Shown: positions 35,401 through 42,204, numbered from the stretch's first letter. The stretch: 64,000 nt of DNA from Eurosta solidaginis (GCF_040869045.1 NC_090323.1:271254392-271318391), one strand, 5' to 3'. Made by a program: numbers and translations. The notes: generated from the sequence alone by a model not told the origin.

Positions 35401-37056
35401 AATAAACAATATCGAGGGTTCTCCAAGAAGCTCCAAATATTTGCTGCCAAAAATTTAAGATTGCTCCTTTTTTAACAGAGTGAGAGTTCGCCAAGAAACA
35501 TACGAAAATTGACTGGTCTCAAGTAGGGAAGCTTTTTTAAACCCATGTTTATGTCTCGCCTTTTGTTGTAGGCTATGTTTTCAGATGAGAAAAAATGGGA
35601 CTTAGATGGCCCGGACGGTAATAGCCCCTATTAGTGGAGAGATTTGGAGAAGAATCTTTTCAAAGAGAAATTTTGGAGGTGGGCGTTGATGGTTTGGGGA
35701 GCATTTACAGGTTACGCCGTACTAGTGCTGAAGTTGTGAGCTCAAAAATGAAGAGTTCACATTACGTAAATATATGTACTTCAATGCAGCCTTCTTCCCT
35801 TTTTACGAGCAAGTAGTGAAAAACGGTGGACTTTGAACAGAACAATTCACCTATACATGTCAGTCGCGAGACACATTTTTCTTCTTCTGAAAATAGCGTT
35901 AATGTTTTGGATTGGCCAGGTTGTTCATCTGACCTTAATCCCTTGAAGAAAATATCGGGATTGTTAGCCTGTAGAGTCTATGCCCAAAATCACCAATATA
36001 GCTCCACAGACGAAGTGAAGTAACCCATTTTGGATAAATGGAAGCAACGGGGGGATAAATAACTTTTAAATTTAGTAAATTGTATGGATAATAGAATTTT
36101 TCAATATGTATATTCAACAAAATGGAAATCTAATAAGTTAAAATTATCAGTGAAAAACTCGAATTTTAGACAATTCTTGAAATGTGCTATAGTTATGAAA
36201 CGATTTCATATACCCAATAAGAGCGCTCTTTTGCTTTTGTTTGACGTTAATATCAATGGAAGAGAGTAATTTGAAAAATTAGTTGTTGAAATGAAAGGGG
36301 ATAAACAGCTGTACTTTTCCACATGTTTACTTAGTTTCTTTTGCGTATCCCAAACATTTCCCCGCAGTTAGTTCTGTAAGGAAAAATGTGTGTTATAGTT
36401 TTGAGACGCACTTTACTGCTGAAAATTTAAAAATAATTTTTTTTTATTGTTCCCAGTGGTAAGAGTGCGCGACTTTGATCCAAAGCACTTCAACTCGAAA
36501 ACTGTGAACGGGCTGTACAATTTTTGTTTGATTTTAATGAAATTGTAGTCTTTTGTGGTTTAAAATTTAAAACAAGTTCTGTGCACTCTTTTTTACGAAA
36601 ATCAGTAAAATAGAAACCTTAAGACAAATTTCGGTCATATACATACATACATAAATGTAGTAGAACACGATTTTAGATTTAAGCTGAAATGTTCAATTGC
36701 GTGAGTTAGTAGAGAAACTCTTCAAGGAAAAAGAACTTGCAATGGGACTTTTTGCTGATATCGGGGAGCTCTCACTAATTTATTACTAGAAGTGAGCATA
36801 ACGTTGTTGCTTTTAAGGTAAAAACTCACCGGTGTGTTCGTTGCAAATTCTGTTTGGTCAAAATTTCTGTAGCATCTTCATTGAAAGTGTCGTCCTCGAC
36901 TGGCTCGCCATCATTATTTACTAAGCGACGATAGACTTCTTGTGGCACATTCAATTGCATCGTCTCATTTAGTTTGTGATTGACAGGATTCACCTGAAAC
37001 CGATTTGCTGGCCGATCGACGGAACTCATTTCGATGGATGAGAAATCTGATGACAT
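14197..37056 (-). CDS. Ncc69: Na-K-2Cl cotransporter (SLC12 family, NKCC/Ncc69-like), 19 coding exons
   Basis: The product is an electroneutral plasma-membrane carrier that moves Na+, K+ and Cl- together. Nineteen exons on the minus strand join with agreeing phases and GT/AG borders to 3453 nt, that is 1150 residues plus TAG. Visible parts: a cytosolic N-terminus with RFQV at residues 19-22 and 100-103 (SPAK/OSR1 docking type) and the regulatory-type Thr in [10 protein letters not shown] (about 139); the membrane core from about 195 to 660, with [15 protein letters not shown] (TM1), [15 protein letters not shown] (TM3), [17 protein letters not shown] (TM6) and [11 protein letters not shown] (TM8); and a C-terminal domain with [15 protein letters not shown], ending QTSVLTFYS. 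Length fits insect NKCCs. I prefer Ncc69 over its paralogue NKCC (CG31547) from recall only. Upstream non-coding exons and the promoter were not located. Confidence 0.9.
14549..15082 (+). mobile_element. Solo LTR of a gypsy-type retrotransposon (TSD ATAT), copy 1
   Basis: A 534-bp unit begins TGTGACGAATATTAGTGATA and ends AAAATTCGTTAGA, flanked by ATAT at 14545-14548 and 15083-15086. It contains a TATA-like GAGTATAAAAGG near 14880 and AATAAAGG near 14970. A related LTR lies inverted at 24328-24794 and also targets ATAT, the target known for 17.6/297-type gypsy elements. It sits wholly in the last intron of the cotransporter gene, in the opposite orientation to the gene. No internal region is present. 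Confidence 0.88.
15326..15549 (-). CDS. Ncc69: Cotransporter exon 18
   Basis: Acceptor TTTAG|GGTATA, donor GAAG|GTAAGT, 224 nt. [20 protein letters not shown] matches the family. Confidence 0.9.
15618..16000. mobile_element. TIR MITE, mariner-type target (TA), in an intron
   Basis: The left arm (TCGATAGGATTTGGGCTCA, then TTTTCGAGCCTGCGAAATTT) is repeated inverted at the right end over about 100 bp. TA flanks both ends. The element is 383 bp and lies 64 bp from exon 17. Confidence 0.8.
16064..16293 (-). CDS. Ncc69: Cotransporter exon 17
   Basis: Acceptor TTTCAG|ACAAAT, donor TGAG|GTATGT, 230 nt. [19 protein letters not shown] is a hallmark of SLC12A1/2/3 C-domains. Confidence 0.92.
16404..17087. 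mobile_element. TIR element with about 110-bp inverted ends
   Basis: Left GGGTAAAACTTTAGTTGAGG, then CGACTGCTAATACGC and AAAATATCGAGAGA; the same sequence lies inverted at the right end. Inside is a GC-rich block (CCGCGGGTCCCTCCGAAACC, GCGCAGAACACCT, GGCGGTCTTCGCCCGCGC) shared with 3885-3955. Partial relatives lie at 10668-10705 and 31245-31330. Confidence 0.75.
17419..17516 (-). CDS. Ncc69: Cotransporter exon 16 (variable linker)
   Basis: Acceptor AAATAG|CATCC, donor CTTG|GTATGT, 98 nt. It reads [19 protein letters not shown]. Phase and splice sites agree with both neighbours; the sequence is less conserved, so this is slightly less sure. Confidence 0.78.
17517..18689. other. Intron sequence, nothing further recognised
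   Basis: Left part of the 5.4-kb intron between exons 16 and 15. AT-rich, no defined element. Confidence 0.35.
18690..19325 (-). pseudogene. CR1/Jockey-type LINE reverse transcriptase relic
   Basis: Reading from 19325 down the minus strand, [20 protein letters not shown] corresponds to the GVPQGSxLGPxLFxLFINDL palm motif. Then [17 protein letters not shown] (the thumb motif xDPKLxFxxHI) and [14 protein letters not shown] follow in the proper order, in changing frames with stops. This is a decayed fragment without a YADD box that I can read. It is embedded in the cotransporter intron. Confidence 0.7.
19326..20588. other. Intron sequence, nothing recognised
   Basis: The short open frames at 19363-19554, 19736-19951, 19984-20211 and 20335-20520 have no family motif and are AT-rich chance frames. 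Confidence 0.35.
20589..21265. mobile_element. Palindromic repeat element with CAAGGCGAAT ends
   Basis: Ends are CAAGGCGAATCTATAC and the inverse GTATAGATTCGCCTTG. A unit of about 135 bp (GAATTCAGTA, CAGCTGATT, CTTCTTGAT, TGTCAGTTAATCG, CTTTTGACTTGACATTC) occurs directly at 20604-20740 and 20875-21010 and inverted at 21055-21215. Open frames at 20732-21001 and 21078-21284 are this repeat read through. Confidence 0.75.
21329..22130. repeat. Mini-me/Helentron-like repeat, copy 1 (5' part only, interrupted by a MITE)
   Basis: After removal of the MITE it begins CAAGTAAGGGTGGCTAAGTT and carries GTGTAACCGAACGTATATAC and GGTGCCACGC as in the longer copies at 31339, 43329 and 53614. The 3' part with GGAC repeats is missing. 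Confidence 0.6.
21338..21692. mobile_element. TIR MITE, family 1, copy B, nested in a mini-me-like element
   Basis: 355 bp with ends AGGCTCCATTACTGATACTT and its inverse, TAA at 21335-21337 and 21693-21695. About 90% or more like copy A at 2646-3011 by eye. The flanks join as ACAAG-TAA-GGGTGGCTAAG, the usual start of the mini-me-like repeats in this window. Confidence 0.87.
22131..22950. other. Intron sequence, nothing recognised
   Basis: No gene or defined repeat is visible between the truncated repeat and exon 15. Confidence 0.35.
22951..23170 (-). CDS. Ncc69: Cotransporter exon 15
   Basis: Acceptor TTTTAG|GCCCTG, donor CAAG|GTACAA, 220 nt. [19 protein letters not shown], then a Ser-rich variable linker. 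A short open frame on the plus strand over this place is its shadow. Confidence 0.88.
23306..23416 (-). CDS. Ncc69: Cotransporter exon 14
   Basis: Acceptor TTTAG|GCATGC, donor CACAAG|GTAAGA, 111 nt (37 codons). [18 protein letters not shown] is the conserved C-domain segment. Confidence 0.9.
24050..24289 (+). pseudogene. hAT transposase C-terminal dimerisation domain (remnant)
   Basis: The 79-residue frame contains [36 protein letters not shown] and FEKLVPM. This is the hAT-C dimerisation signature (pattern P-L-x-x-L-A...SSAPVERLFS...R...L). Only the C-terminal domain of a transposase that is normally about 600 residues long is left, and the DDE core is absent. It lies in the intron between exons 14 and 13 of the cotransporter gene, on the opposite strand. 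Confidence 0.85.
24328..24794 (-). mobile_element. Solo LTR of a gypsy-type retrotransposon (TSD ATAT), copy 2
   Basis: 467 bp. On the minus strand it begins TGTGACGAATATTAGCATCA and ends TTCGTTACA, flanked by ATAT at 24324-24327 and 24795-24798. Same LTR family as 14549-15082, opposite orientation and clearly diverged in the middle. Confidence 0.88.
25197..25436 (-). CDS. Ncc69: Cotransporter exon 13 (C-terminal domain)
   Basis: Acceptor CGTAAG|ATC, donor ATGCAG|GTAAGT, 240 nt. [19 protein letters not shown] and CGHLIRGSS match the NKCC C-domain. Confidence 0.9.
25514..25756 (-). CDS. Ncc69: Cotransporter exon 12 (TM11-TM12)
   Basis: Acceptor TTTCAG|TATTAC, donor CCCAG|GTAAGA, 243 nt. [19 protein letters not shown] and the second hydrophobic stretch form TM11-12. 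[19 protein letters not shown] begins the cytosolic C-terminal domain. The next intron is only 77 bp. Confidence 0.92.
25812..25947 (-). CDS. Ncc69: Cotransporter exon 11 (TM10)
   Basis: Acceptor TTTCAG|TTTTA, donor AAG|GTTAGA, 136 nt. [20 protein letters not shown] and [16 protein letters not shown] match the family closely. Confidence 0.9.
26030..26139 (-). CDS. Ncc69: Cotransporter exon 10 (TM9 start)
   Basis: Acceptor CACAG|GCGCTC, donor TTGC|GTAAGT, 110 nt. It reads [19 protein letters not shown], then [17 protein letters not shown]. Confidence 0.9.
26528..26670 (-). CDS. Ncc69: Cotransporter exon 9 (TM8)
   Basis: Acceptor TTTCAG|GTGAA, donor CCAA|GTAAGT, 143 nt. It reads [20 protein letters not shown] and [16 protein letters not shown]. 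Confidence 0.9.
26727..26892 (-). CDS. Ncc69: Cotransporter exon 8 (TM7 and extracellular loop)
   Basis: Acceptor CATAG|GATCC, donor CCAG|GTAATT, 166 nt. [20 protein letters not shown] starts TM7. NGS and NCT in the following loop are N-glycosylation sequons, as in other NKCCs. Confidence 0.9.
26893..27340. other. Intron 7, nothing recognised
   Basis: 448 bp between exons 8 and 7, no repeat or gene seen. Confidence 0.4.
27341..27480 (-). CDS. Ncc69: Cotransporter exon 7 (TM6)
   Basis: Acceptor ATCTAG|ATACA, donor AAAG|GTATGG, 140 nt. [19 protein letters not shown] is the discontinuous TM6 that forms part of the ion path in this fold. Confidence 0.9.
27559..27673 (-). CDS. Ncc69: Cotransporter exon 6 (TM5)
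   Basis: Acceptor TTTCAG|GCT, donor AACT|GTGAGT, 115 nt. It reads [20 protein letters not shown] and KGFIGYN. Confidence 0.9.
28130..28440 (+). pseudogene. LINE 3' fragment inside the hAT-type element
   Basis: Plus-strand words [15 protein letters not shown] (near 28160) and, in another frame, [15 protein letters not shown] and TMSPTQWR resemble the end of the reverse transcriptase ORF found at 39380-40130. An internal deletion and frameshifts are evident. It runs into the SINE-like repeat at 28445. Confidence 0.5.
28445..28660 (+). repeat. Interspersed SINE-like repeat with (TTG)n start, copy 2
   Basis: TTGTTGTAGTTGTAGCGATA, GGCTTTGGGGAGTGTTATCG, CCGGATACAGATCCGGTACG and TTAAACCTTCAGGCCATCC match copy 1 at 10660-10952 in the other orientation. 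Confidence 0.7.
28928..29181 (-). CDS. Ncc69: Cotransporter exon 5 (TM3-TM4)
   Basis: Acceptor CCTTAG|GTGGG, donor AAG|GTATGG, 254 nt. [20 protein letters not shown] is the TM3 signature, with a Tyr that lines the K+ site in mammalian NKCC1 (family knowledge). It ends GMEWEAK. The donor is directly followed by a transposon target duplication (see findings). Confidence 0.92.
29297..29552 (-). CDS. Ncc69: Cotransporter exon 4 (TM1-TM2)
   Basis: Acceptor TAACAG|AGC, donor GGCG|GTAAGT, 256 nt. [19 protein letters not shown] and [12 protein letters not shown] are the family's TM1 and loop; TM2 follows ([20 protein letters not shown]). Confidence 0.92.
29799..31240. other. Intron 3 sequence, nothing recognised
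   Basis: Short open frames (30575-30781, 31032-31214) have no motif. At 31245-31330 an end of the TIR family of 16404-17087 can be recognised. Confidence 0.35.
31339..32470. repeat. Mini-me/Helentron-like repeat, copy 2 (no minisatellite)
   Basis: It begins AAGTAAGGGTGTCTAAGTTC and ends GCAAAGCACGCTGAGTATAA. Internal ACGGACGGACGGACATGGCT is the GTCY-type proto-microsatellite next to a conserved core, as known for Drosophila mini-me/DINE-1 elements (assignment by recall). Repeated GTGGGCGGTGCCA(T/C)GCC blocks are present. Frames at 31255-31473, 32027-32275 and 32324-32641 are the repeat read through. Confidence 0.65.
32843..32957 (-). CDS. Ncc69: Cotransporter exon 3 (regulatory threonine segment)
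   Basis: Acceptor TTACAG|T, donor AAAG|GTAATT, 115 nt. It encodes [15 protein letters not shown] and [15 protein letters not shown]. This is the conserved N-terminal segment of NKCCs in which Thr residues are phosphorylated by SPAK/OSR1 to activate transport (family knowledge). Confidence 0.88.
33040..33219 (-). CDS. Ncc69: Cotransporter exon 2 (second RFQV motif)
   Basis: Acceptor CATAG|GCAATC, donor CG|GTAAGT, 180 nt. It reads [18 protein letters not shown], then [16 protein letters not shown] and an acidic stretch. The upstream acceptor at 33220 was chosen over a nearer AG (at 33185-33184, minus) because it has a better pyrimidine tract and keeps the frame; the two choices differ by 36 nt (12 residues). 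Confidence 0.8.
33225..34687. other. Intron 1 sequence, nothing recognised apart from a SINE scrap
   Basis: A short piece of the SINE (GCAGATGCAGTTCGGTGTCG) is recognisable near 33878-33915. The rest carries no gene or defined element. Confidence 0.35.
34688..34829. mobile_element. Small TIR MITE, family 4, copy A (TAA target)
   Basis: 142 bp. Ends GATCCGGTTTTTCAGTG and the inverse CACTGAAAAACCGGGCA, TAA at 34685-34687 and 34830-34832, interior inverted AACTTTAAC words. Copy B is at 40211-40349; one-ended relics are near 13625-13680 and 56150-56185. Confidence 0.8.
34883..36413 (+). mobile_element. Decayed Tc1/mariner (Tc3-like) transposon
   Basis: Terminal inverted repeats: left TTGTGTCTCATAACTATGAA, right the inverse of GTGCGTCTCAAAACTATAAC, next to TA at both ends. 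Subterminal inverted copies of CTATAG(T/C) words lie near 35020 and 36186. Inside is the whole length of a broken transposase gene. Located in intron 1 of the cotransporter gene, in the opposite orientation. Confidence 0.82.
35115..36130 (+). pseudogene. Tc3-like transposase, full length but broken
   Basis: Words in the proper order on the plus strand: ISEIAKNK (helix-turn-helix), [39 protein letters not shown] (first catalytic Asp region), [35 protein letters not shown] (second catalytic Asp region, DWP...SDLNP), and [10 protein letters not shown] near the end. Many stops and frame changes show a dead copy. The transposase would catalyse cut-and-paste movement at TA. Confidence 0.82.
36416..36829. 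other. Intron sequence next to exon 1
   Basis: Nothing recognised. Confidence 0.35.
36830..37056 (-). CDS. Ncc69: Cotransporter exon 1 (start codon, first RFQV motif)
   Basis: Starts at the ATG at 37056-37054 ([16 protein letters not shown]) and encodes 75 residues plus two bases (CG). The donor is CG|GTGAGT. RFQV at residues 19-22 is a docking motif for SPAK/OSR1-type kinases. The sequence just upstream of the ATG (TTTTAGGCCAAAT) could be a splice acceptor, so a non-coding 5' exon may exist. Confidence 0.85.
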
Positions 37057-38262
37057 ATTTGGCCTAAAACTTAAAGTTTGATCTTTGGCTTAGTGAGGTC
37101 TTCTCCAATCTAGGAATGACTTAGGTGCTGTAAGTAAATAAATTTGTAGAAATGAATATTAATGGCTCACTAATCTATTAGTAATACGTAAAAGTGCTAA
37201 ATATGTATATGCTTGAACATATTTTTTTGCAACCACACCCAAAATTTCTGTTTACTTAGACAAAAAAAAACGGCATCTAAATAAGAGCCCCTAATATCAG
37301 TTATCGCATTTTTCATTTTCTCATACAAGTTGAAGACAAAGTTTTATTTCTCCGCAGAGCTTCTTTGAAGATATTATTTAAAGCTATTCTAGTAAGTGTT
37401 GTCCATTGGAGTAGTCAACCAACTTCCTAGTTTGGGGTATGGTAAAATTTCGAAGATTTTAAATTAGCCTCAAGTAGATCTGTACGTTTACGTCAGGTTT
37501 ACGCCGATCACTTTATCGGCGGCGTATGAGCTATTGAATACACGCGGCGATACCGCCGTGTCGGCATGTCGGTGCGCCGGGGTACTTACTTTAAAAAACT
37601 TAATTTTTCTGTTTAAAAAAAAATATATATTTAGGAAAGGTTTCGTTTATATGTATTTAAGGAAATAGAATTTTTGGCCATTTCGGGAAGGTCTGGGGTT
37701 TTTGCATCAAAATCTCGTGGATCGTTCAAAAAAAGTTCAGTAGTAGCTCCCTGCGAGGCTACAGCCCCTCACTCACTTACTCCAGGGAGGCGTCGAACCC
37801 AGCGTAGTTTCACCGAAGAAGATGTTCTGGGCTAACTCGTAATATTCCGTTATTATAGTCTATAATGTAGTCGTGTTTCTCGTGGCACAGTTCAAATGAT
37901 TAGGATCAATGCTGACCTATTGCTGATTGCCTCAAAGGGGGCCAAGAATAAACGAGCTAGACAGTCTTACATGAGTAGAAAATATATTAAAGGGCCGAAC
38001 GCCGCCGCCCCGCACCGATATTTTTGACTTTTGGTGGCGACGTGCGAAAAACGACGAAAATAGGCGGCGGCATATATCTCTAATATGTACATGTGTAACT
38101 GTTGTCAATAGCTTGAAATTCAAACTCGAAGAAAAGCAATAATCTCAATATTAACAAATTGACATAACACGTGCTCGAAATATTAATATTAGCTTGGTTA
38201 AACACAAAAACCTTTTTTTTTTACTTCAAATGATCAAAATATTATTAGTAGTATTATTATCA
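37057..38262. other. Region upstream of the cotransporter start; GC-rich patches
   Basis: This should hold the 5' UTR or promoter side of the gene, but no promoter element could be argued. Two GC-rich patches (37498-37580 with TCGGCGGCGTATGAG, and 37990-38085 with AACGCCGCCGCCCCGCACCG and GGCGGCGGCATATATCTCTA) stand out from the AT-rich surroundings and look like parts of an interspersed repeat. Confidence 0.4.
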
Positions 38263-38475
38263 CTAATTGGGGATAAAGCGAAAGCTGAAGCTGCTTGTGA
38301 TAACTGACGCCAGTTGAGGGCATCTTTCTCTCTCAACACAGTGCAAGTTTCTCCTTTCTACTTCCAAATACGGGTGTCGATACGAAGCACATGTATTTGA
38401 TGGGGGTGAGCCATGGGGCTCTGCGGAATTGTCTTCTGATTGGGCTACCTCATTTTGCTGTGAAACATGGTTCAT
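38263..38475 (-). CDS. Hypothetical 70-residue open frame, possible alternative first exon
   Basis: The frame starts MNHVSQQNEVAQSEDNSAEP with a favourable AACC before the ATG and is hydrophilic, unlike the chance frames nearby. It lies about 1.2 kb upstream of the cotransporter start on the same strand. It could be an alternative 5' exon (possible donors GAG|GTAGCC near 38450 and GAA|GTAGAA near 38355) or mere chance. There is no homology that I recognise. Confidence 0.2.
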   Translation of the reverse strand: MNHVSQQNEVAQSEDNSAEPHGSPPSNTCASYRHPYLEVERRNLHCVERERCPQLASVITSSFSFRFIPN

Positions 38476-38479
38476 GGTT

Positions 38480-39370
38480 TAAGTCGGTTTAAACTTAAGG
38501 CTTAACAGAAATTAAAAAACTAAAAAAAAAAATTTTTTATAATTTAAAATAATTTCATTTGAGAAAAGTCAGAGTATCTTTCACAGTCAAAGGAATGCAG
38601 AGGTCAAAGAGTGATGCATTTCTTAAGATTCCGGATGAACTTAATTATAAATTAAGAACATATATATGTTTAGTTTTATCAACAAATAATTAAGTAAGTG
38701 AAACCAATACCAAATGAAATAACTATATGAATAATGATACGCACGCTTAGGTGCAAATGACTCATTAATGCCATCATATTATTTTTCCTCCTTGGCCCGA
38801 ATGGGCTAATACTAGGCATATTTTTAAAGGTAAATTGCTCTAATTTTTAAGTACAAATCATCCCTATTGTTTTCTAGAACTTTGTATATTTATACAGAAC
38901 TATATTTTAATGTTAAAGGTTAGTTAGTATACATATAGATATGTATGTACAATAAAAATTCCATTAAAACGATATTTAAGTAAGCGCCGTTTATTATTAC
39001 CTTTTTTCAAAAATAAACTAAAAATGCATATCATTTGCCGGTGTTGTCACGTAGCTAAATATTGTTAAGTTTTGGTTTTATGTAAATTCAGTATTTGTAC
39101 CTATTTGTACTTGTATTTACCATGGCTACAACCCGGCTCGATACAAACCGGTTCATAACTTAGAACTGAACCGCACATCGAACCGAACATGAAGAAAGTG
39201 ATTCTTCCATAAGATTTGTATGTGACCTACTTTCTAGTTAAGAAAAGGCAAAGGTAAATTTTCAGCGAGATTGGGAGACGTTGACATGTCTTTTTCATAG
39301 CTTTCTCGTACAGGGAGGCACACTGTACGGGGGTATGAGTAACAATTACTTACTTACTTAATTGACGCTT
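38480..39370. other. Intergenic, nothing recognised
   Basis: AT-rich, no open frame or defined repeat. Confidence 0.35.
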
Positions 39371-39374
39371 AACC

Positions 39375-40130
39375 GTTTAAAGGGTTATGGCCGTCCAACA
39401 AGGCGTACCAGTCGCTTCTTCTCTATTCCAACCGGCGCCAATTGGTCACGCCAAGGGAGTTAAATCGTTTTCCACCTGGCGGTGTGGGGGCCGCCCTCTA
39501 CATTTTGTTGGCCGGAGCGTCATCTTTCACTCGCATAACATGGACTATCCAGTGGAGCTGGTGCGTTTTAATTCGCTGGACTATGTTCATGTCTGCATAG
39601 AGCTCGTACAACTAATCGTTAATCTTCTTCGGCACTCGCCATCGCCAACGCGTAGAGGACCATAAATCTTTCGAAGAACTTTTCTCTCGAACACTCCCAG
39701 AACCGCTTCATCTGATGTTGTCATGGTCCATGCTTCTGCACCATATAGCATGACGGGTACGATAAGTGACTTGTAGAGTATGATTTTCGTTTGCCGAGAG
39801 AGGACTTTACTTTTCAATTGCCTACCTAGTCCAAAGTAGCATTTATTGGCAAAAGTGATTCTTCGCTGGATTTCAGAGGTGATGTTGTTGTTAGTGTTAA
39901 GCTGGCCCCACGAAGTCTTTTACTATTTCGAAATTATGGCTGCCAACATTAGCGTGGTTGCCAAGACGCATATGCGTTGACTCTTCGCTCGATGACAGCA
40001 TGTACTTCGTTTTGTCCTCATTCACCTTAAAACCCATCTTACCCGCTTCTTTTTCGAGTTTGGTGTAAGCAGAACTAACGGCGCGGGTGTTTAGGCCGAT
40101 GATATCAATGTCATGAGCATATGCCATGAG
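39375..40130 (-). pseudogene. LINE reverse transcriptase fragment (RTE-like), dead
   Basis: From 40127 down: MAYAHDIDIIG is the catalytic YADD box with the first Asp replaced by His. KMGFKVNEDKTKYMLSS follows, then in a second frame (39817 to 39587) [20 protein letters not shown] and YGAEAWTM. Near 39460-39510 the terminal GKRPPGRPP-like word is readable as CRGRPPHRQVEN. This order is that of the palm-thumb-connection part of insect RT proteins often annotated as craniofacial development protein 2-like. The RTE assignment is recall. A frame change between 39897 and 39817 confirms decay. Confidence 0.75.
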
Positions 40131-40210
40131 TAACTATAGATATGTTTTTAAGCAAAGCAAAACAACAAGAATAGAACTTTAAATTTTTTGATGTCACGTA
40201 CTTAGTCTAA

Positions 40211-40349
40211 GGCCGGCGTTTTCAGTGCGAGTTTAAATTCCAGTTAAAGTTGACTAGAGTTTAACCCTTTTATGTTATCGAACAAAGTGGAAAAGTGGAA
40301 CTCTAGTCAACTTTAACTGGAGTTTAAACTCCCACTGAAAACCCAGGCA
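40211..40349. mobile_element. Small TIR MITE, family 4, copy B (TAA target)
   Basis: 139 bp. GGCCGGCGTTTTCAGTGCGA and the inverse ending TGAAAACCCAGGCA, TAA at 40208-40210 and 40350-40352. Interior AGTTAAAGTTGACTAGAG pairs with CTCTAGTCAACTTTAACTGG, so almost the whole element is a hairpin. Confidence 0.82.
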
Positions 40350-40352
40350 TAA

Positions 40353-41160
40353 GAGATATAAAACTAATATTTAGTGTGGAAATAAAATTGGAACAAACGG
40401 AACATCGAGCTTTGACATCTTATTCCACAAAACTCCTCAATTTTTATAAAGCTATAATGGTATGGTGTATGGTTTCCTTATACCTTAGATGTCAACAATT
40501 AGAATGGAATACCGTAAATTGCAAGGAACCCACGTCATGAATAATCTCTATGAAGCAGTGGGTCTTTTGTAAGAAGCTATGTTAAAAAGATTTGATAAAA
40601 ATTTTTATTTCGAAGATGGAAATAATCCGCTATGTCCTGAAGTTAAGCTGAAATGGGTTCGATCACTTTATTCTTAAATTATAAACGAAAAAGTAGCCAC
40701 GATGAACGAGTTGGTCAAAAGTATTGTGAGTTCGATCTCATCGAAACGGGACAAGATGACAAATGTAAGCGGTAGTCGATTTTTTTACTTTTCTTTTAAA
40801 TTTTGGCAAATAATTCAAATATTTGAAATATCGCACTCGTCTATTAAAGGTGAATTCATAGCCTAGGTATATGGTCGATAATCCTCCGATCAGAACCATT
40901 TTTTACCGCTGCCCCAGTATTAAAAGGGCGTACATTTAGTCAATGCACCTCAACCACCGTAGACAAACTATTTTGGTTTGCCTCAATACTCGGCGTATTA
41001 TTCGACATAATATGGCTGTTTCTTTTAAAACTAAAAAACTCTTTAAAAGATTCCATTTGCTTTATATTTTAAGAATTAATAGATTAATACTATGTTCAAA
41101 CAGAAAAATAAATTGAGGCAATTTCGATTTAAATTGAGTGGTGTTCATACAACTCAATTT
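40353..41160. other. Intergenic, nothing recognised
   Basis: No gene or repeat with defined ends. Confidence 0.35.
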
Positions 41161-41184
41161 AGCTTACACAATAGTAATTTGGTA

Positions 41185-42035
41185 GCTGGTTGGCTCATCT
41201 CTACTCTGTGGTTGCTACATACCTTTGTTCAGACTGTCAAAATGTGTGTATTGGTATTAGACGAATAGAACGGAATGAAAACATAAAACTTTGAACTTTT
41301 TGTGTGTTGTATGCAGGCATGCTTAACCAACGAACCGATATCATTTCGTTACGATAATTAACGTTAATAAACGAAACAAAGTCTTTTCGTTTCGTTTATT
41401 AACGTTAAGAACGTCAAATTAACGAAATGATTTCGTTTCGTTTTCTGCCATATCAAAACGAAATCAAATCGTTTATGTTGATTATAAATTTCAAGCTATG
41501 CTGGCAAAGCTGATTGGTGGCGGAGTAATTAAAGGTGAAAGCATTAGCCAAGCTGATTGCAACTTTTCTCATGAATTTTGACAGTACGAACATTTCTCAG
41601 AGAATTTTTGACATTACCACAAACGATTACACAAACAAATTATATGGAGTTTGTATGTGCATGTCCGCTCGCTGTTGCCACCTTACGGCTTCACCATGGC
41701 TATAGCATTGCCAGCACAATTCAAACATAAAGTATCACGTTTTTGTTAACGTTTTTAACGTTAACGAAAGCTTTTCGTTTCGGTTAAAAACGAGATACAA
41801 TTTATCTTGATAATTTCTTTATCGATAATATTTCGAAGTGTTTCAACGGAAACGGTGGAAATTTTTTGATAAACGATTAGCTTAACGTTAAGGTGCATCC
41901 CTGGTTGTATGGAAATGTGTTCAATGTTTTGGTTTCATTTTGAGTTTGCCATCTTCTTTTGACAATCCCTGCTCCAGTGAAATGAAAAAAATGAAATCAG
42001 CTGATGGATGAGCCAACCATATAGTTGAGCCATGC
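41185..42035. repeat. Small MITE (as in 8590-8852) interrupted by the hAT MITE
   Basis: The left part GGTTGGCTCATCTCTAC ... TTAGACGAATAGAACGG and the right part GGTTTCATTTTGAGTTTGCC ... ACCATATAGTTGAGCCATG match the two halves of the element at 8590-8852. The hAT MITE copy B sits between them. Confidence 0.7.
41314..41903. mobile_element. hAT-type MITE, family 2, copy B (TSD GTTGTATG)
   Basis: 590 bp, CAGGCATGCTTAACCAACGA ... GGTGCATCCCTG, with GTTGTATG at 41306-41313 and 41904-41911. The interior matches copies A and C nearly base for base, including ATTTTGACAGTACGAACATT. It is nested in the small MITE above. Confidence 0.94.
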
Positions 42036-42204
42036 GTAACTGACGTTTAAATCTACTCAATAAACACACTTTATAAGGTTGCATTTGCAGTTTGAAACAA
42101 TTTATTACGAATTTTTTTTTAAATTGACAATTTATTATTACAATTTATTAGCCGTGTTTTTTAACACGCGTATATCCGTTTACGCTTAAACTTTATATGG
42201 ACTG

